Below are positions 26,333 to 35,142 of a DNA stretch of 64,000 bases, piece after piece. This DNA is from Moanibacter sp965226025 (lineage in GTDB: Bacteria; Verrucomicrobiota; Verrucomicrobiia; Opitutales; UBA2987), in NCBI GenBank assembly GCA_965226025.1, contig CBDDCD010000001.1, positions 1,798,001 through 1,862,000 of the forward strand. Reading direction: 5' to 3'. The first letter of the stretch is position 1, and each line of letters begins with the position of its first letter. The notes under the pieces were generated by a model, which worked only from the letters and a program-made list of their open reading frames with translations, searched no databases and was not told the origin of the DNA. Both the position numbers and the translations under genes were made by a program.

Positions 26333-28165
26333 CTATAACTCGCTCGGCTTTGTCTCTGGTTCGGTCACGTCCATCAATCGGCTCTTCAAGAAACTGGCTG
26401 CCGCCTCCTCTGAATTGGCTTCCAAGCTGGAGTATCGCGGACAGAGGTGAACCGACAGATGGACTTTAGAAAACGGGAATGGGATAAGCTGCCGATCCCA
26501 CGAGCGCAACTGCCAAACCCAAGCCGCGGTTGCACCTCCGATGAGAATAGGAGCATCGGTTACCCGGGCCAAAAACAACGCCCCCCGTTTAAATTTGAAC
26601 CTCGGCCCACTGGGGCCGTCCGGCGTAATTGCCACATCGTTCCCGGCGCGATTTGCGGCAACGAGCTCCCTCGTTGCCGCAATCGACCTCCGGCTGCTCG
26701 AACCGCGGACAGTGACAAATCCCATTTCGGAGAGGAACGCCTCCAACCAGGCGGCGAAGCGGCTGGGACTGACCATAGAATAGATCCGACCAGCGTCACG
26801 ATATCGACGTAGAAACTCAGACGTCACCAGAATGTGCCGGTGCCAAGTGAGGTAGAGCATGGCCTCGGACGAGAGGGTCAGGTTCCCCATAGTCTCCGTC
26901 GATCCTCGAAACCTCAGAGTTGAGAGATAGAATCGAAGGAGGAAGTAGAGAGGCCAGAAGACGACCTTCCGCCAGCCCGATATAAGGTAGATGTGCCCAC
27001 GTGTAAAGGGCTGCGCCTTCCCCAAAGTTGGCGGATTCACTGTCACGGCCTGATCTTCAGCGCGGCCCGAGCCTGCGCTGGTGGGAGAGATCTCCAGGAG
27101 GAATTTCAAAACCTCCTCGGCACGCTCTCTTCCCGAAAAACGATTCCGGGCGAATTCCCTCCCGCTCCTGCCGAAACTCTCTCGCAATGGCCGGTCCGCC
27201 TTGAGGTGCACGAGGGCCCGGTGAAACGCATCGTCATCATCCGCCGGTATGAGAAACCCGGAACTGCCGGGGCTGAAGGATTCCCCAACTCCTCCGGTGT
27301 CTGAGGCAATCACCGGCAATCCCGCCGCCTGAGCTTCTATTACAAAATTGGGAAGTGAATCCTCGATAGACGCTGAAACCGCGACATCCGAAGCCGCGTA
27401 AAATGGACCGGGGTCATCCTTGAAATAGAAGAACCGGACTCTCTCCTCGATACCATAGGACCTCGCAGCCTTCCGACATCGATTCAGCTCCCTACCCTGA
27501 CCAACCAACCAGAGTTGCCAATCTCCACTCTCGCGAAGATTGGAGAAGATTCGAATCAATCGACGGTGGCGCTTTCCCGATCGGAAATTGGCCACGTTCA
27601 AGAAAACGCAGTGGGCAGGCCCTGCGCCGTGCCGTTTGCGAAAACGGCTCCTCTCCTCGGAGCCGGTTCTCCCCTCCAAAGGCAGAACCATCGAGTTGTA
27701 AATCAATCTGACTTTTCTCGGGTCGATTCCCTTTCTCTTCAAGCGGTCGCGCCACCACCGGCTGTTTACGATGATTGCCCTTACCTGCCCGAGCGACCAT
27801 CCATAGAGAAATGTCAGTCTCTTCCCGGTCCGAACCGAACCCACGACGGGAATATCCCTCAGCCTCTTTTGGATTAGGCCCGCGTAGTAGTTGGCCATTC
27901 TCCCCATGCATAGAATAGTGTCAGGGGCCTCTCTCCGCAATGCTCCGAAGATTCCAGGGGCAAAGAAAGAGAGGCCCAGGTCGTTCTTCTGGAGAGAGAC
28001 CCTGCGGATTCCGGTATTGGCCAGTCTTTTCTCCAAGGGGCCGGCAGGTCGAAAAGTTAGGAGCACTACATCGTGACCTTCATTCTTGAAATACTGGGCG
28101 AGGAAGATTACCTGTTGCTCCGTACCGCCTCCGCGCAGAAAATCCTGTAATATCAGAATCTTCAT
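26333..28165 (-). CDS. Fusion of a GT4 glycosyltransferase with a DUF374 (LpxJ/lysophospholipid acyltransferase-like) domain
   Basis: 610 residues in one uninterrupted frame. Residues 1 to about 375 are GT4: 'ILILQDFLRGGGTEQQVIFL' at the N-terminus, 'VFLNVANFRSGKRHRRLIRI' and the E-x7-E-like 'EDSLPNFVIEAQAAGLPVIA'. A linker (about 376-410) leads to a DUF374 domain: an amphipathic or membrane helix 'VFWPLYFLLRFYLS', the His motif 'LTWHRHILV' and the signature 'VAITPDGPSGPRFKFKRGAL'. DUF374 proteins acylate lipid A or related lipids (LpxJ is one member). One polypeptide could add both a sugar and an acyl chain to the same lipid. I do not recall this fusion as standard. It diverges from the GT4 gene at 28276. 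Confidence 0.85.
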   Translation of the reverse strand: MKILILQDFLRGGGTEQQVIFLAQYFKNEGHDVVLLTFRPAGPLEKRLANTGIRRVSLQKNDLGLSFFAPGIFGALRREAPDTILCMGRMANYYAGLIQKRLRDIPVVGSVRTGKRLTFLYGWSLGQVRAIIVNSRWWRDRLKRKGIDPRKVRLIYNSMVLPLEGRTGSEERSRFRKRHGAGPAHCVFLNVANFRSGKRHRRLIRIFSNLRESGDWQLWLVGQGRELNRCRKAARSYGIEERVRFFYFKDDPGPFYAASDVAVSASIEDSLPNFVIEAQAAGLPVIASDTGGVGESFSPGSSGFLIPADDDDAFHRALVHLKADRPLRESFGRSGREFARNRFSGRERAEEVLKFLLEISPTSAGSGRAEDQAVTVNPPTLGKAQPFTRGHIYLISGWRKVVFWPLYFLLRFYLSTLRFRGSTETMGNLTLSSEAMLYLTWHRHILVTSEFLRRYRDAGRIYSMVSPSRFAAWLEAFLSEMGFVTVRGSSSRRSIAATRELVAANRAGNDVAITPDGPSGPRFKFKRGALFLARVTDAPILIGGATAAWVWQLRSWDRQLIPFPFSKVHLSVHLCPRYSSLEANSEEAAASFLKSRLMDVTEPETKPSEL

Positions 28166-28275
28166 CAGTCACTTTTCGGGACATTATCCAGGTACATCAG
28201 TCGGTCGACCCACCCAAGCGTAGTGTATCATAAATCCTACTTCGCAGGCAGCACGTAGAATACCGAATTCACCGG

Positions 28276-29427
28276 ATGCGCAATGTTCAAATTGAGGCGC
28301 GCACCACCAGTCGTCCAAAGGTGATTGTCGCCTCCTACGAGTTCTTTCCCCGTAAAGCGGGTATCTCGATCTATGTTCAGGAGATGGCCAAGTCCCTCCA
28401 AGAACGCGGTTTCGACGTCACGGTATGGGCACCGTTTGCTCCTGAAATCCGAGAACGCCACTTTCCTTATCCTGTACGCACTCTTCCTTTTAAGGGCACC
28501 CAAGGCTGGATATCTCGAATCGCCTTTGCTTGCTACCTCATTCGGGACCGCCAGGAGATTGGTCGAAGTATTCTATTTCTTCCTGAACCTGGTCCGATCA
28601 GAGCGATGATGTATCTCCTGCTCCTCCCCTTGTTTCGACCGGCCAGACTGGTGGTTGCACTTCACGGAACCGAGATACACTCTCTCTCCTCTTTCTTCCA
28701 CCGTCGCCTCCTCTTTCGGCGACTTCTCGAGCGTGCCGACCGAATTGGCGTCGTCTCGGACTTTACCCGCCGCCTCCTGGAAGATCGCTTTCCTACCCTC
28801 CAAGGGAGGGCCGTCGTCACCGCCAACGCCTTGCGCACAGACCTGCCCCGTGAAATTCCCGAACCGGAACAGGAGTCGAACAACAAGATTATCCTCACCG
28901 TCGCCCGCGTCTATCCACGAAAAGGACAAATCTACGTCCTCCAAGCGATTCGGAAGCTACCGGCTGAAGAGAGGGCGAAGACAGTCTACTGGATTGTTGG
29001 ACCAGCCAATACTAAACGCTACCTTCGGCGGCTCGTCGCCTACGCAACAAAATACGAACTCAAGATCAAAGTCTTCGGTGAAGTTGATGACGGAGCCCTG
29101 AGTCGGATCTACAAACAGGCTGACATATTCGCGATGACCAGTGTGCCCTACAACCGCAGCGTCGAAGGGTTCGGTCTCAGTTACCTGGAGGCCTCCTCCT
29201 TCGGTCTCCCAGTGGTCGGTTTTCGATTCGGCGGCGTCGGGGAGGCCGTTAAGGACGGCGAAACCGGTCTACTTTGTGACCAACACGATACCAACGAGCT
29301 CGCTCGCAATCTCTTCAAGCTCTTAACCGACAAGGGCTTGCGCCAAAAGCTTGGCCGTTCCGGAGAGCTCTGGGCAAGGAGGAATTCCTGGCTCGAAAAT
29401 GCCGATGCTCTATTCAATGATCTCTAG
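28276..29427 (+). CDS. GT4-family glycosyltransferase
   Basis: 383 residues. 'KVIVASYEFFPRKAGISIYV' carries the N-terminal glycine loop, 'KIILTVARVYPRKGQIYVLQ' opens the donor domain, and 'SVEGFGLSYLEASSFGLPVV' is the E-x7-E motif. This variant, with a 'PYNRSVEGFG' insertion before the first Glu, is typical of PimB-like/mannosyl enzymes. The region to the divergent GT4-DUF374 gene is 110 bp and shows no clear promoter. The mobile-element nest starts just after its stop codon. Confidence 0.88.
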   Translation: MRNVQIEARTTSRPKVIVASYEFFPRKAGISIYVQEMAKSLQERGFDVTVWAPFAPEIRERHFPYPVRTLPFKGTQGWISRIAFACYLIRDRQEIGRSILFLPEPGPIRAMMYLLLLPLFRPARLVVALHGTEIHSLSSFFHRRLLFRRLLERADRIGVVSDFTRRLLEDRFPTLQGRAVVTANALRTDLPREIPEPEQESNNKIILTVARVYPRKGQIYVLQAIRKLPAEERAKTVYWIVGPANTKRYLRRLVAYATKYELKIKVFGEVDDGALSRIYKQADIFAMTSVPYNRSVEGFGLSYLEASSFGLPVVGFRFGGVGEAVKDGETGLLCDQHDTNELARNLFKLLTDKGLRQKLGRSGELWARRNSWLENADALFNDL

Positions 29428-29451
29428 TACGGTGTTTTGATTCTCGGGACA

Positions 29452-29907
29452 TTAGGTGATGATATTGATGGCCTTGTGTAGGTTGAAGGTGAAATGATCA
29501 CAGAGGGCAGGGGTGGATTCGAAGCCCATGGTAGATTTGAGGCTAAGAACCAGTTGCCTGCAAGCAGCCAGGATTCTGGCTGCGTTATGGTTACGGATCA
29601 TACATCGATCTTCATCGAAGAAGCGATCTCTGGGGTAGTGGTTTTTGTTTTCGATGGCCCAGTGGTTGCGGATTTTCGATAGGAACTGAGGAGGGCTCAA
29701 GTCGGTGGGATCGCGGCTGCTGACATAGTAGGAGCGTTCCGAGGAAGGTTTCGCTTTGTTAGGATAATGGAAGGTGCGTTGGACAGAGGCGAACTGACGA
29801 GCATGAGGCAAGCCAAGGGAGGGAGCGCTTAGAGGATGGGTTGCTATTTGACGAATCTCCAGGCGGCCATGGTCCTTATCTAGAGCCCGTCCCAGTGGTG
29901 GAAACAA
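29452..29907 (-). pseudogene. ISAs1-family transposase, C-terminal fragment
   Basis: About 140 residues matching the end of ISAs1-type DDE transposases: 'DKDHGRLEIRQIATHP', 'SYYVSSRDPTDLSPPQFLSK', 'IRNHWAIENKNHYPRDRFFD' (with the catalytic Glu of 'HWxIENxLHW') and 'IRNHNAARILAACRQLVLSL'. The first about 8 codons (TTG at 29907) are IS copy 2 sequence. The N-terminal part is missing, so it cannot be active. Confidence 0.8.
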
Positions 29908-30110
29908 TTGATTTTTAATGAGTTATGGGCAAAAAATCTCGTTGGGCCGGATAGAGCTGCAAAAAGCTCGATCCGGCGAAAAAGGGCGCTTATGCTTGCG
30001 TTAGTCAAATACAAAGCACGCCCTTCTGATTGATGAAAAATATTGCCGTACAAAGCTTCCTGCGTCCAGCCCTAACTCCAGTCATTCGATGCAAAGACTA
30101 CACCGTGTTT

Positions 30111-30575
30111 CCACCCGCTCGCCTTGTAGCAAGTGCCTCGGTGGATCTGTGGGTCCACGAAAGTTTGCTACCAAGATAGGCAAAGGCCTGCTCCCAGTGA
30201 TCGGCCAAGACTCTCAGGCACATCGCCAACGTCTTGGAGGCCAGATTGGGACCGGTTCTGTTTTGATCGATCTCCAGCCTCGCTTCAGCCGGTAGCTAGG
30301 AAAGGGAGGCGATCGTCGAAAAGCCTTGGAAGGTGGGATCGAAGCCCATGGCAAATAATGATGTTGGATCAAAAGATCGGGCAGCGAAGCGCAGAGTTCT
30401 AAGAGCGAAGGAGTCAGAAAAGCGCATACCATCTTGGAGGTGGCTGCGTCATTTATCTTTTTCGGAGGGATAAGACTACACCGTGTTTCTGGAAACAATG
30501 GAGCGGATTGTTTTGATGTCGCAGATCGAGCCTTGGGATGGGATGAAGCAGTGAGCTTCTGGCTGGAATTTTTGC
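30111..30575. other. Patchwork segment mixing IS transposase DNA with DUF4338-gene DNA
   Basis: Short blocks of the IS (e.g. GGAAAGGGAGGCGATCGT, TCTAAGAGCGA, GGAAACAATGGAGCGGATTG) alternate with blocks from the DUF4338 element (CAAATAATGATGTTGGATCA, also at 32043; GAAGGAGTCAGA and CATACCATCTTGG, also near 32127-32167). On the minus strand pieces of the DUF4338 protein can be read ('GPNLASKTLAMCLRVLADHW' near 30180-30260, 'CYKASGW' at 30131-30111) in different frames. Blocks switch every 10-50 bp. A consensus error across two repeats in the assembly is the simplest reading; recombination is possible. Confidence 0.75.
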
Positions 30576-31753
30576 CTAATTTTTGCCGGGTGCGTGAGGT
30601 AGACGGGATCCGGAAAATATCGAAGAGCAGTCTGGAACGGGATTCGAAATTCTTCGACGAAGCGTATCTGAGACAGCTGCATGCAAGGATGACCGAGGTG
30701 GTGGGCAATGCTGAACATTGTGGTGAGGCAGGATTAGAGAAGCCGATCGATACGAGGGAATGCCTGATCGACGCCACTTGCCTGGAAGCGAACATCCACT
30801 GGCCCGTGGACTGGGTCTTGCTCAAGGATGTGGGAGCAACGCTGCTCAAGGCGATCAGTCTGATCCGGCAGGCGGGAATGAAACAGCGCATGCCCCAGGG
30901 AGCAAAGGGATTGGCTCGGGAGATGAACAAACGGTGCCTGGAGATGACGCATGCGCGTCGGCGCCGGGAGGCGGGCAAAGCGCGTAAAGGGATCCTGCGG
31001 CGGATGAAGCTATTGCTCAAGAAGATTGAGGGCCATGCCCTTCGCCACCGTGACTTATTGGAAGCTATGTGGATGCAAAGCGATTACACCGAGAAGAAGG
31101 CGAGCCGAATCATCGAGCGAATGGATGGTATGTTAGAGCAGATACCGCAGGTCATGAAACAGGCGCACGAACGGATCATAGGGCGGCGGCAGGTGAAGAA
31201 TGAGGAGAAGATCCTGAGCGCCTACGAACCTGAGATTGACGTCATCGTGCGAGGCAAGGCAGATCGGGAGGTGGAGTTTGGCAACACCCTTTATTTATGC
31301 GAGAGCGCAGAGGGATATCTGTTGGACTGGAAACTGTATGGGGGGCAGGCCCCGAGCGAATTGAAGCAGCTTTGGGAAAGTCTGGAGAGGCAAAAGGGCT
31401 TCGCTTTAGAGGAGAAGATCGAAGCGATCAGTGGGGATCGGGGCTATGCCTCGAAGGCGGCCAGCAAGCGGCTCCAGGCAGAGGGGATTTTTGACGCCCT
31501 TACGCCCCGCAATCCACAAGAGCTCAAGGAGCGGATGGAGGAGCCGCGCTTTGTCCGGTTGCAGCGACGACGAGGGAGCACCGAAGGCCGGATCGGAGTG
31601 CTCAAGAACCGATGGCACGGGGGCAAGATACGCAGCAAAGGCTTTGACAACCGTAACCTTAGCGTGGCCTGGTCGGTTCTGTCCCACAATCTATGGAAAA
31701 TCGCGCAGAGACTTGCGCAAGAACATGAGAAAGAGGCAACGCAGGCGGCATAG
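30434..31753 (+). CDS. DDE transposase of IS copy 2, N-terminus replaced
   Basis: 439 residues. From 'NFCRVREVDGIRKISK' onward it matches the 492-residue transposase of copy 1 and keeps the three catalytic motifs ('CLIDATCLEAN', 'ISGDRGY', 'GSTEGRIG'). The first about 50 residues ('MEVAASFIFFGGIRLHRVSG') come from the patchwork segment and replace about 100 N-terminal residues, including the helix-turn-helix-like part. If the DNA is correct, the protein has probably lost specific end binding. If it is an assembly error, a normal copy is hidden here. Confidence 0.75.
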   Translation: MEVAASFIFFGGIRLHRVSGNNGADCFDVADRALGWDEAVSFWLEFLPNFCRVREVDGIRKISKSSLERDSKFFDEAYLRQLHARMTEVVGNAEHCGEAGLEKPIDTRECLIDATCLEANIHWPVDWVLLKDVGATLLKAISLIRQAGMKQRMPQGAKGLAREMNKRCLEMTHARRRREAGKARKGILRRMKLLLKKIEGHALRHRDLLEAMWMQSDYTEKKASRIIERMDGMLEQIPQVMKQAHERIIGRRQVKNEEKILSAYEPEIDVIVRGKADREVEFGNTLYLCESAEGYLLDWKLYGGQAPSELKQLWESLERQKGFALEEKIEAISGDRGYASKAASKRLQAEGIFDALTPRNPQELKERMEEPRFVRLQRRRGSTEGRIGVLKNRWHGGKIRSKGFDNRNLSVAWSVLSHNLWKIAQRLAQEHEKEATQAA

Positions 31754-31950
31754 GGATCCAAGAATCGAGTCAGAGGCGCTTCCTTGGGAGAACTATCGAC
31801 TCAAAGCGAGAGGAAGGGTGCTGGAAAGGTGCATAACGGATAAAAGGTAAGCTACCGAGGACGGAAGGCATGTCGTGGTCTACATAACGTGACGAAGATT
31901 GATATCGGTATCAGGCTTCCACCCAAATCCTCTCGGATTTGGGACAGCCT

Positions 31951-32229
31951 CTAGCTAGCCGCTCCCCACAGCAAAAGACACACCCATTGCCCGTCGATCA
32001 AAGCCACATAGCGCAGGGTCTCTCCCGCGCTCCCCGCACTGTGCAAATAATGATGTTGGATCAAAAGATCATTGAATCGCTCCTGCTCTTCGGGCAAGAT
32101 CAGACGCAGAGTTAGACGATCTATCGAAGGAGTCAGATGGTAAGATTTTTTGTCTTTCATACCATCTTGGCATGACTGATTCCCTCGGGTTTGTCTAGCT
32201 CTTTTTTTATCTTTTTGCCTATCAGCCAC
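31951..32229 (-). pseudogene. DUF4338 (DruA-like) protein fragment
   Basis: 92 residues ending at the IS border. 'LPEEQERFNDLLIQHHYLHS' and 'GETLRYVALIDGQWVCLLLW' match the N-terminal part of the DUF4338 domain, known from the Druantia protein DruA and from many ISAs1-associated element proteins. The natural continuation ('GAASYRLK...') is cut at 'GAAS', where IS copy 2 supplies the stop codon. Given the ISAs1 remnant on the same strand it belongs to a transposable element. I see no other Druantia genes, so a defence role is not supported. Confidence 0.7.
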
Positions 32230-32527
32230 TTCCTCCCCAGAAAACTTTCACCCTGGATCTCTAGCTGGAGATGAGAATTCGACTTGCACGCTCCACCGTA
32301 TTCCCCTAACAATGAGCGAATTACAAGCTCGATGAGGATTATCCTCGGAGAAGGAGGTATCTCGAAAAAGTGGGATAGATTCTTGACCCTTGGGTCGATT
32401 TTAACTTGCGTAGCTTCGGTCTTGCGTGCTTTTTCTTCTGCTTTCCGAAACTTTTGTTGCCGATTCCAGTGGTAGCTAGCAGATACGATGTGCCGGTGAA
32501 CCGTATCCCGATCAACACTCTGCAAAA

Positions 32528-33754
32528 ATGAGCAGCCTTCAACTCGATACAGCACCCCTCTCCCCCTCCCAGAACCCAAAATCCCAGCGCTCGGTTCTCA
32601 AACGCTGTCGCGATGACCATGCAACTAAACTGCGTCTGAAATACAACCCTTGGTACCATACCATAGAGAAGCAGATTGGCTCGCGTGTAATTGTCGACGG
32701 GCGCGAGATGATTATGCTGAGCAGCAACGACTATCTCGGGCTCACCAACCATCCAAAGGTCCTGGAAGCGGGGAAGGAAGCTCTCGAACGATGGGGAAGC
32801 AGCACCACTGGGGCGCGACTGGCCAACGGCAGCCGGCGATATCATATCGACCTCGAAGCAAAACTGGCTGAGTTTCTGGGCAAAGAGGACTGCCACGTAT
32901 CAACCGCCGGCTACCTATCCTGCATGTCAGCGGTGGCTACCTACGCCTGCAAGGGAGACCTCATCCTGGTCGATCGCAATGTCCATTCATCACTCTGGTG
33001 CGGAATCGGCCAGACCGGAGCCAAGGTAGAACGATTCAGCCATAATAGCCCGGAAGATCTGGCCGAGATTCTCCAACTGGAGAAACGAGAGACTCCCAAG
33101 ATCCTCGTCATCGAAGGCGTCTACTCGATGGAGGGTCACATTGCCAGGATTCCGGAATTTTTGGAGGTTATCGAGGAGCAGAACTGTTTTGTCGTGGTGG
33201 ATGACGCCCACGGTGTTGGCGTTTTGGGAAACAGCGGCAGGGGGACGGCGGACCATCTGGGAGCCACCGATTTCGTCGATGTGATTGCCGGCAGCCTGTC
33301 CAAGGCGCTCTCCAGCACCGGTGGATTCGTGGCCGGTTCCAGAGAGGTGATTGAATTCTTGAGAACGAACTCGAAACAGACCATTTTCAGCGCCGCAATC
33401 AGCCCGTGCCAAGCGGCATGCGCAGAAGCTGCCCTGGAAATACTGCAGACCGAACCCGATCATCTCGAAAGGCTTTGGGAAAACACCCGGTTCTACAAGA
33501 ACCTCCTGGCGGAGCTCAATCTCAATACCTGGAACAGCGAGTCCGCGGCGGTTCCGATCGTATTGGGTAACAAAGAACGGACCTACCGGATGTGGAATTC
33601 GCTCATGGAGAAGAGCATATTTACGGTAATGGCGGTTTCTCCTGGTGTCACTCCCGGTAAGGATATGATCCGCACTTCGATTTCCGCCCGCCACACGCGA
33701 GAAGACCTCGAGATCATCGCCGACGCCCTGACCGATATCGCCAAGCGGCTTTAG
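32528..33754 (+). CDS. Alpha-oxoamine synthase, serine-palmitoyltransferase-like
   Basis: 408 residues, PLP fold type I. 'NPWYHTIEKQIGSRVIVDGR' and 'MIMLSSNDYLGLTNHP' are the N-terminal signature. His153 ('NVHSSLWCG') should stack on PLP, Asp225/His228 ('VVDDAHGVGVLG') bind the ring, and Lys259 in 'GSLSKALSSTGGFVAG' is the Schiff-base lysine. The family contains BioF, KBL, HemA and Spt. The 'SKALSSTGGFVAGS' form and the N-terminal lead resemble bacterial serine palmitoyltransferases more than BioF ('LGKALGSQGG'), and the neighbours are lipid genes, not biotin genes. I therefore favour condensation of an acyl thioester with serine or a similar amino acid to start a sphingoid base. Its TAG stop forms the first bases of repeat B2. 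Confidence 0.8.
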   Translation: MSSLQLDTAPLSPSQNPKSQRSVLKRCRDDHATKLRLKYNPWYHTIEKQIGSRVIVDGREMIMLSSNDYLGLTNHPKVLEAGKEALERWGSSTTGARLANGSRRYHIDLEAKLAEFLGKEDCHVSTAGYLSCMSAVATYACKGDLILVDRNVHSSLWCGIGQTGAKVERFSHNSPEDLAEILQLEKRETPKILVIEGVYSMEGHIARIPEFLEVIEEQNCFVVVDDAHGVGVLGNSGRGTADHLGATDFVDVIAGSLSKALSSTGGFVAGSREVIEFLRTNSKQTIFSAAISPCQAACAEAALEILQTEPDHLERLWENTRFYKNLLAELNLNTWNSESAAVPIVLGNKERTYRMWNSLMEKSIFTVMAVSPGVTPGKDMIRTSISARHTREDLEIIADALTDIAKRL

Positions 33755-33843
33755 CCCGCTTTTCTCACAGATTTTCGAGCATCGTACTGCGGCTGATTCT
33801 TGCGCCCATCGTGTTGCCGCCTGCAGGCCACGAAAAGCGGGCT
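33753..33843. repeat. Palindromic repeat family B, copy B2
   Basis: 91 bp with perfect 12-bp ends AGCCCGCTTTTC / GAAAAGCGGGCT. The stop codon of the alpha-oxoamine synthase (33752-33754) overlaps its first two bases. Interior blocks such as CTCACAGATTTTCGAGCAT align with B3 (CTCAAGATTTCCAGCAT). Confidence 0.88.
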
Positions 33844-33853
33844 ATTCATTGTT

Positions 33854-33885
33854 TAGCCTGGAAATCTTCTGGGATTTCCAGGCTA
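33854..33885. terminator. Perfect hairpin between repeats B2 and A2
   Basis: TAGCCTGGAAATC, a 6-base loop, GATTTCCAGGCTA: a 13-bp perfect stem whose right end overlaps the left end of repeat A2. There is no T-tract, so terminator function for the synthase gene is only a possibility. Confidence 0.4.
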
Positions 33886-33951
33886 GGAGGCTGCCGGACT
33901 TTGACGCTCGATTGCTTCGCAAGTGAGAGAGTTCGTCCGACAGATTCCTAG
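33883..33951 (+). repeat. Palindromic repeat family A, copy A2
   Basis: CTAGGAGGCTGCCGGAC ... GTCCGACAGATTCCTAG, 14 of 17 arm positions complementary; centre CTCGATTGCTTCGCAAG. Both ends finish in CTAG. It abuts the start region of the next gene. Confidence 0.88.
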
Positions 33952-33961
33952 TCGAAATCAG

Positions 33962-34990
33962 TTGAAGGACATTCGAAAAATAGTTCTGGCCAGGACGGAT
34001 CGAATCGGCGATGCGGTCATCACCAGCTCTTGTTTTCAACCGATTCGCGATACATTGCCTGAAGTAGAGCTCTACCTTTTGATCCGCAGCGCGATCGAAC
34101 CACTCTTCCACTCCCACCCTCTTCTCACCGGGATCATTTCAACTGAAAACTCCGACTTCGGTGGTCCGGGTCAACCGCGGCTCGCTAGGAAAATTCAGAG
34201 CTTGGAACCGGACTGCATCGTTCACTTTCACGATGACGGCGCTGTTGCCGCTGCTGCCGTCGAAGCCCAGATTCCCGTCCGAATCGGCTTCACAGGTGGG
34301 ACCGATTCGCGGCTTCTTACCCACACTATCCCGAATCGCAAGAGGGAGGGGCTGAAACACGAAGCAGAGTACAATTTCGAACTGCTGGCTCCTATGGGAA
34401 TCGACCTTCCGGGTTCATTAAAACCGTGGATCTCGCCCGACCCGGAAGCCCGTGCCAGGATACCCAATCTTCTCCCTTGGTGGCCGCGAGACAAACCGTT
34501 TGCCGTCTTTCATCTTGCTGCCCACGGCGACAAGATTCGGCTTCCTGTTCCCGCTCTCTGCCGTCTTGCCCAATGGCTCCGCCAATCAAGAGACTTTGAG
34601 ATTGTTGTGATCGGCTCCGAAAGCGACGACGATGATGTCGATCGTTTCGTCGAGACGATTTCCCGAACCGGGACCGTCTGGAATCTCTCCGGTCAAACCG
34701 GTTTGGCGGAAGCGGCCTGGATACTCCAGCGCGCCCGAATCCTCATCGCCCGCGACAGCGGTCCCGCCCACGTCGCCGCCGCCATGGGCTGCCCGACACT
34801 CGCCGTGATGGGGCTCCACAAAATGCGATCGAATCTGGAGCGGTGGAAGCCGCTTGGGAATAATGTCAAAGCGATTCAGATCCAACTCAAACCCCGAGCC
34901 TTCGAAACGGCACGGCGCTTCCAAAAGAGATACTTCAATTCTCTCTCCGAAGAGGAGCTCAGGAGAGAGGCTTGCTCCTTGCTTGCTTGA
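33962..34990 (+). CDS. GT9-family (heptosyltransferase-like) glycosyltransferase
   Basis: 342 residues from the TTG at 33962 ('MKDIRKIVLARTDRIGDAVI'). A GTG at 33923 is in frame but lies inside repeat A2, so I prefer the TTG. 'IVLARTDRIGDAVITS' is the N-terminal GT9 motif, and 'RILIARDSGPAHVAAAMGCP' is the donor-binding motif of the C-terminal domain. The enzyme probably adds heptose or a related sugar to a lipid-linked core at the inner membrane. It follows the serine-palmitoyltransferase-like gene on the same strand, which hints at a glycosylated lipid product. A terminator-like hairpin lies about 95 bp past the stop. Confidence 0.83.
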   Translation: MKDIRKIVLARTDRIGDAVITSSCFQPIRDTLPEVELYLLIRSAIEPLFHSHPLLTGIISTENSDFGGPGQPRLARKIQSLEPDCIVHFHDDGAVAAAAVEAQIPVRIGFTGGTDSRLLTHTIPNRKREGLKHEAEYNFELLAPMGIDLPGSLKPWISPDPEARARIPNLLPWWPRDKPFAVFHLAAHGDKIRLPVPALCRLAQWLRQSRDFEIVVIGSESDDDDVDRFVETISRTGTVWNLSGQTGLAEAAWILQRARILIARDSGPAHVAAAMGCPTLAVMGLHKMRSNLERWKPLGNNVKAIQIQLKPRAFETARRFQKRYFNSLSEEELRREACSLLA

Positions 34991-35085
34991 TTCGGAAGGT
35001 GCTCAAAGATCTCCGCGGCCAGAAGGTTGTGTGCCTCGGCTGCGGACGAAATGCCCAATGGCGTAAAATCGGGAATTAGGTAATA

Positions 35086-35107
35086 ACCTGATGAATCGGG
35101 TATTTTT
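35086..35107 (+). terminator. Probable intrinsic terminator after the GT9 gene
   Basis: ACCTGA-TGAA-TCGGGT stem-loop followed by ATTTTT. The stem is short (6 bp with one G-T pair) but the T-run is present. Between the GT9 stop and this hairpin a 26-codon frame (34999-35079, 'LKDLRGQKVVCLGCGRNAQW') looks like a gene scrap of unknown origin; I do not call it a gene. Confidence 0.45.
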
Positions 35108-35142
35108 CATATGAGCTGTATTCCTGGCATTTCAATCACCGT

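Larger units (their letters stand above)
29883..31951 (+). mobile_element. Insertion sequence copy 2 (2,069 bp) with a scrambled 5' third
   Basis: Same ends as copy 1 (GAGCCCGTCCCA ... TGGGACAGCCTC) and same strand. From 30576 to the right end (1,376 bp) it matches 10329-11704 almost base for base. The left 228 bp also match with small changes. The part in between is 465 bp instead of 221 bp and is a patchwork (separate entry). The flanks TATCTA (29877-29882) and TAGCTA (31952-31957) differ by one base. They lie in different parts of the DUF4338/ISAs1 element, so this is not a simple insertion. Confidence 0.85.
29428..32527 (-). mobile_element. Remnant of a DUF4338/ISAs1-type element, broken by IS copy 2 (ends approximate)
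   Basis: Minus-strand coding pieces of a DUF4338 protein (31951-32229) and of an ISAs1-family transposase C-terminus (29452-29882) flank IS copy 2, with DUF4338 scraps inside the patchwork at 30111-30575. A degenerate end similarity (GTGTTTTGATTCTCGGGA near 29436 versus the complement of TCCCGATCAACAC near 32507) may mark the element's termini. The middle of the element is missing. The 298 bp at 32230-32527 hold no gene I can name. An open minus frame (32157-32579, '..SHFFEIPPSPRIILIELV..') might be a decayed 5' part, but I cannot place it in a family. Confidence 0.55.

Noticed and set aside
30214..31020. 268-codon minus frame
   Set aside because: Antisense to the transposase and continuing into the patchwork; only short DUF4338-like words, in changing frames.
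31951..32229. DruA-like fragment as part of a Druantia defence system
   Set aside because: No other Druantia genes, and an ISAs1 transposase remnant lies on the same strand; DUF4338 is common in such elements.
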